A DNA stretch of 7,124 nt from Rickettsiales bacterium (GTDB lineage Bacteria > Pseudomonadota > Alphaproteobacteria > Rickettsiales > Anaplasmataceae), in assembly GCA_031266615.1 (NCBI GenBank), contig JAISAR010000061.1:1-7124 (forward strand), read 5' to 3'. Position numbers and translations under genes: made by a program. Below the pieces are notes generated by a model that worked only from the letters and a program-made list of their open reading frames with translations, was not told the DNA's origin and searched no databases. Below, in pieces: positions 6,167 through 7,124 of this stretch; the first letter of the stretch is position 1; each line of letters starts with the position of its first letter.

Positions 6167-6241
6167 TTATATTAATTTAATTAACGTATGATAGGGTGTA
6201 GTAAAAATTTGGATTCTACAATCTAAAGTTTGGAGATTTTT
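6167..6241. promoter_or_regulatory. Divergent intergenic region, miaA and 156-residue gene
   Basis: This 75-base AT-rich gap must carry start signals for both divergent genes unless they are read from further away. On the plus strand, TATGAT (6187-6192) and TACAAT (6217-6222) are 5/6 matches to a -10 box, but neither has a good -35 partner. On the minus strand only TATCAT (6193-6188) stands out. The Shine-Dalgarno sequence GGAG (6232-6235), six bases before ATG 6242, is clear and fixes the start of the plus-strand gene. Confidence 0.35.
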
Positions 6242-6712
6242 ATGACAGAGAACAACGATAACAACTCATTTACTAAGCGTTTCACAAATAGGACTCCTGG
6301 CGATACAGGAGGAGGTTTTTCCAGTAAGTATTCATCCCAAAACACCAAAGAGCGTGCGCTAGGGGAAAGAGGAAAAGTCTCTCAGTTAGCAAGCAAAAAA
6401 ACTGAATCCAAAGAAGCTTTTTCTGAAAGTGGCAGCATAAAAAGTAAAAGCAGAACTGTCAATGAGAGATCCTTTGCTGATGCAACAAGAAGAAGCAGAT
6501 CAGATCTCATATATTTAGTTCGTGGTAAAGACCGCGGAAGATCAGCATGGCATTATGTATTGGTCGATAAGGATAAGAGAGAAATGTTTCTTGCAAAAAG
6601 TAGGACTGGCTCTATGGATGTTGCAGATTATGGAGAGATTTTATATTCAGGATGGGGAGAAGATCCACCACAAGAAATAGTTGATAAAATCAATGAGGAG
6701 TTTGGGCTATAG
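6242..6712 (+). CDS. Hypothetical basic protein, 156 residues, disordered N-terminus and compact C-terminal domain
   Basis: I do not recognise a named family. The first 85 residues are rich in S, K, R, N, G and T with almost no hydrophobic core, so probably disordered. Residues 87-156 form a compact-looking domain: DLIYLVRGKDRGR, then WHYVLVDK (103-110), a second strand REMFLAKS (113-120), then YGEILYSGWGEDPP (130-143) and a C-terminal helix. The sharp contrast suggests a flexible tail attached to a small alpha/beta domain under selection. There is no signal peptide or membrane segment. An upstream in-frame TTG (6230) is rejected because it overlaps the GGAG ribosome binding site that serves ATG 6242. 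It is likely a conserved Rickettsiales hypothetical protein, but I cannot assign a role. Nucleic acid binding is conceivable from the charge alone. Confidence 0.85.
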   Translation: MTENNDNNSFTKRFTNRTPGDTGGGFSSKYSSQNTKERALGERGKVSQLASKKTESKEAFSESGSIKSKSRTVNERSFADATRRSRSDLIYLVRGKDRGRSAWHYVLVDKDKREMFLAKSRTGSMDVADYGEILYSGWGEDPPQEIVDKINEEFGL

Positions 6713-6750
6713 CAAATCTGCTGCGAGCCCCACATTGGACTTTTGCATAA

Positions 6751-6778
6751 CCGAAACTGAAAAATTTTGGCATTTTTT
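6751..6778 (+). terminator. Weak intrinsic terminator candidate
   Basis: CCGAAA (6751-6756) can pair with TTTTGG (6765-6770, one G-U pair) around an 8-base loop. Two bases later comes a run of six T (6773-6778). It is 39 bases past the stop codon of the 156-residue gene and on the right strand. The stem is short and AT-rich, so support is weak. Confidence 0.3.
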
Positions 6779-6781
6779 GTG

Positions 6782-7047
6782 TGCTCTTAAGTTGCTTGGC
6801 TATGAGTATTAAGAAATTTACCAAACGAGAAAAAAAGCAAAAGGAGCCCTGGTCAATATCTCTCTTAAAACATTGGCGTTTTTTATGCCTTGAACGCTGC
6901 AATTTAGCTGCTTTTTAATGCAACTAACCTTAGCCATAAACGTTTAAGAAATTTACTAAGCAGAAAAAAAGGCAAAAGAAATCCCGCGGTAGAAGTTGCT
7001 AACTCTCTAATCCTGCAAATTGGCGTACTATACTGTCTTGAACGACT
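6782..7047. repeat. Diverged tandem pair of ~120-bp repeats
   Basis: Copy one (about 6782-6898) and copy two (about 6909-7047) share a series of collinear blocks: TTAAGAAATTTAC (6809-6821 and 6944-6956), a following A-rich block ending GCAAAAG, ATTGGCGT (6872-6879 and 7019-7026), and CTTGAACG (6889-6896 and 7037-7044). Insertions in copy two account for the length difference. This is an old duplication of an intergenic sequence, with no coding or transposase signal. Confidence 0.6.
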
Positions 7048-7078
7048 TATAAGCGCGTTTCAGCTTGTATAGGCAAAA

Positions 7079-7094
7079 ACCTAGAAGTCTAGGT
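7079..7094. repeat. 16-bp hairpin palindrome
   Basis: ACCTAGA and TCTAGGT are perfect 7-base inverted arms around the dinucleotide AG. No T-run follows on the plus strand. It sits just left of the right copy of the 21-bp direct repeat. The left copy keeps only part of the same arm (AGAAGT at 3-8), so the palindrome seems to belong to the same dispersed element. Confidence 0.5.
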
Positions 7095-7103
7095 GAAATT
7101 AAT

Positions 7104-7124
7104 AAAGACATGAGGTGCACATAG
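7104..7124 (+). repeat. 21-bp direct repeat, right copy
   Basis: This is the partner of 14-34, with 19 of 21 identical bases and the mismatches in the CA/AG step. It ends at the window edge, so the full length of the repeat unit cannot be seen. Confidence 0.6.

Larger units (their letters stand above)
6713..7124. other. Non-coding, repeat-bearing right flank
   Basis: No convincing gene is seen in these 412 bases. They contain a weak terminator candidate, a diverged tandem repeat pair, a short perfect palindrome, and the right copy of the 21-bp motif, each listed separately. The best minus-strand frame (6902-6690) runs through repeat copy one and into the end of the preceding gene, and is not gene-like. 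Confidence 0.6.

Noticed and set aside
6230..6241. TTG start extending the 156-residue gene by four codons
   Set aside because: The TTG overlaps the GGAG that lies six bases before ATG 6242, so that sequence is better explained as the ribosome binding site.
6690..6902. Minus-strand ORF of 70 codons
   Set aside because: It runs through repeat copy one and overlaps the end of the 156-residue gene. It has no ribosome binding site, and its composition is that of translated repeat.

Overview
The window reads as chromosome of an AT-rich, reductive alphaproteobacterial endosymbiont, most likely Wolbachia or a close Anaplasmataceae relative. This rests on base composition, gene content (ffh, miaA, a lone MrpD/NuoN-like membrane protein, two lineage-type hypothetical proteins), long non-coding spacers full of decayed inverted repeats, and the style of the proteins. 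It is inference, as no database search was possible. I see no phage, transposase, CRISPR or known defence genes.

Layout. Positions 1-291 are non-coding. A complete tRNA-His(GTG) lies on the minus strand at 292-368, and a 31-bp tandem duplication sits directly against its 5' end. Next come two overlapping minus-strand genes transcribed towards the tRNA: a proton-conducting antiporter-like membrane protein (3487 to 1928, GTG start) and ffh (1943 to 600), which overlap by 16 bases. Positions 3488-4319 form an 830-base spacer holding several inverted repeats, a possibly structured or repeat-derived block (3911-4092) and a 39-codon small ORF with a strong ribosome binding site (4141-4260). A good sigma70-type promoter at 4257-4285 then leads into an unrecognised 318-residue gene (4320-5276, plus). 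This gene converges on miaA (6166 to 5273, minus), and their stop codons overlap by 4 bases. Divergent from miaA is an unrecognised 156-residue basic protein (6242-6712, plus). The last 400 bases are non-coding and contain a diverged tandem pair of ~120-bp repeats, a short perfect palindrome, and a 21-bp motif that also occurs at the start of the window.

Functionally, ffh (co-translational membrane targeting), miaA (tRNA A37 prenylation) and tRNA-His are core translation and targeting functions. The antiporter-like protein probably takes part in ion or proton traffic across the inner membrane. The two hypothetical proteins and the 3.5-4.3 kb spacer are the least explained parts. I found no convincing new multi-gene system. 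The most interesting leads are the 318-residue protein with its strong promoter, the small ORF whose stop codon lies inside that promoter's -35 box, and the structured spacer.
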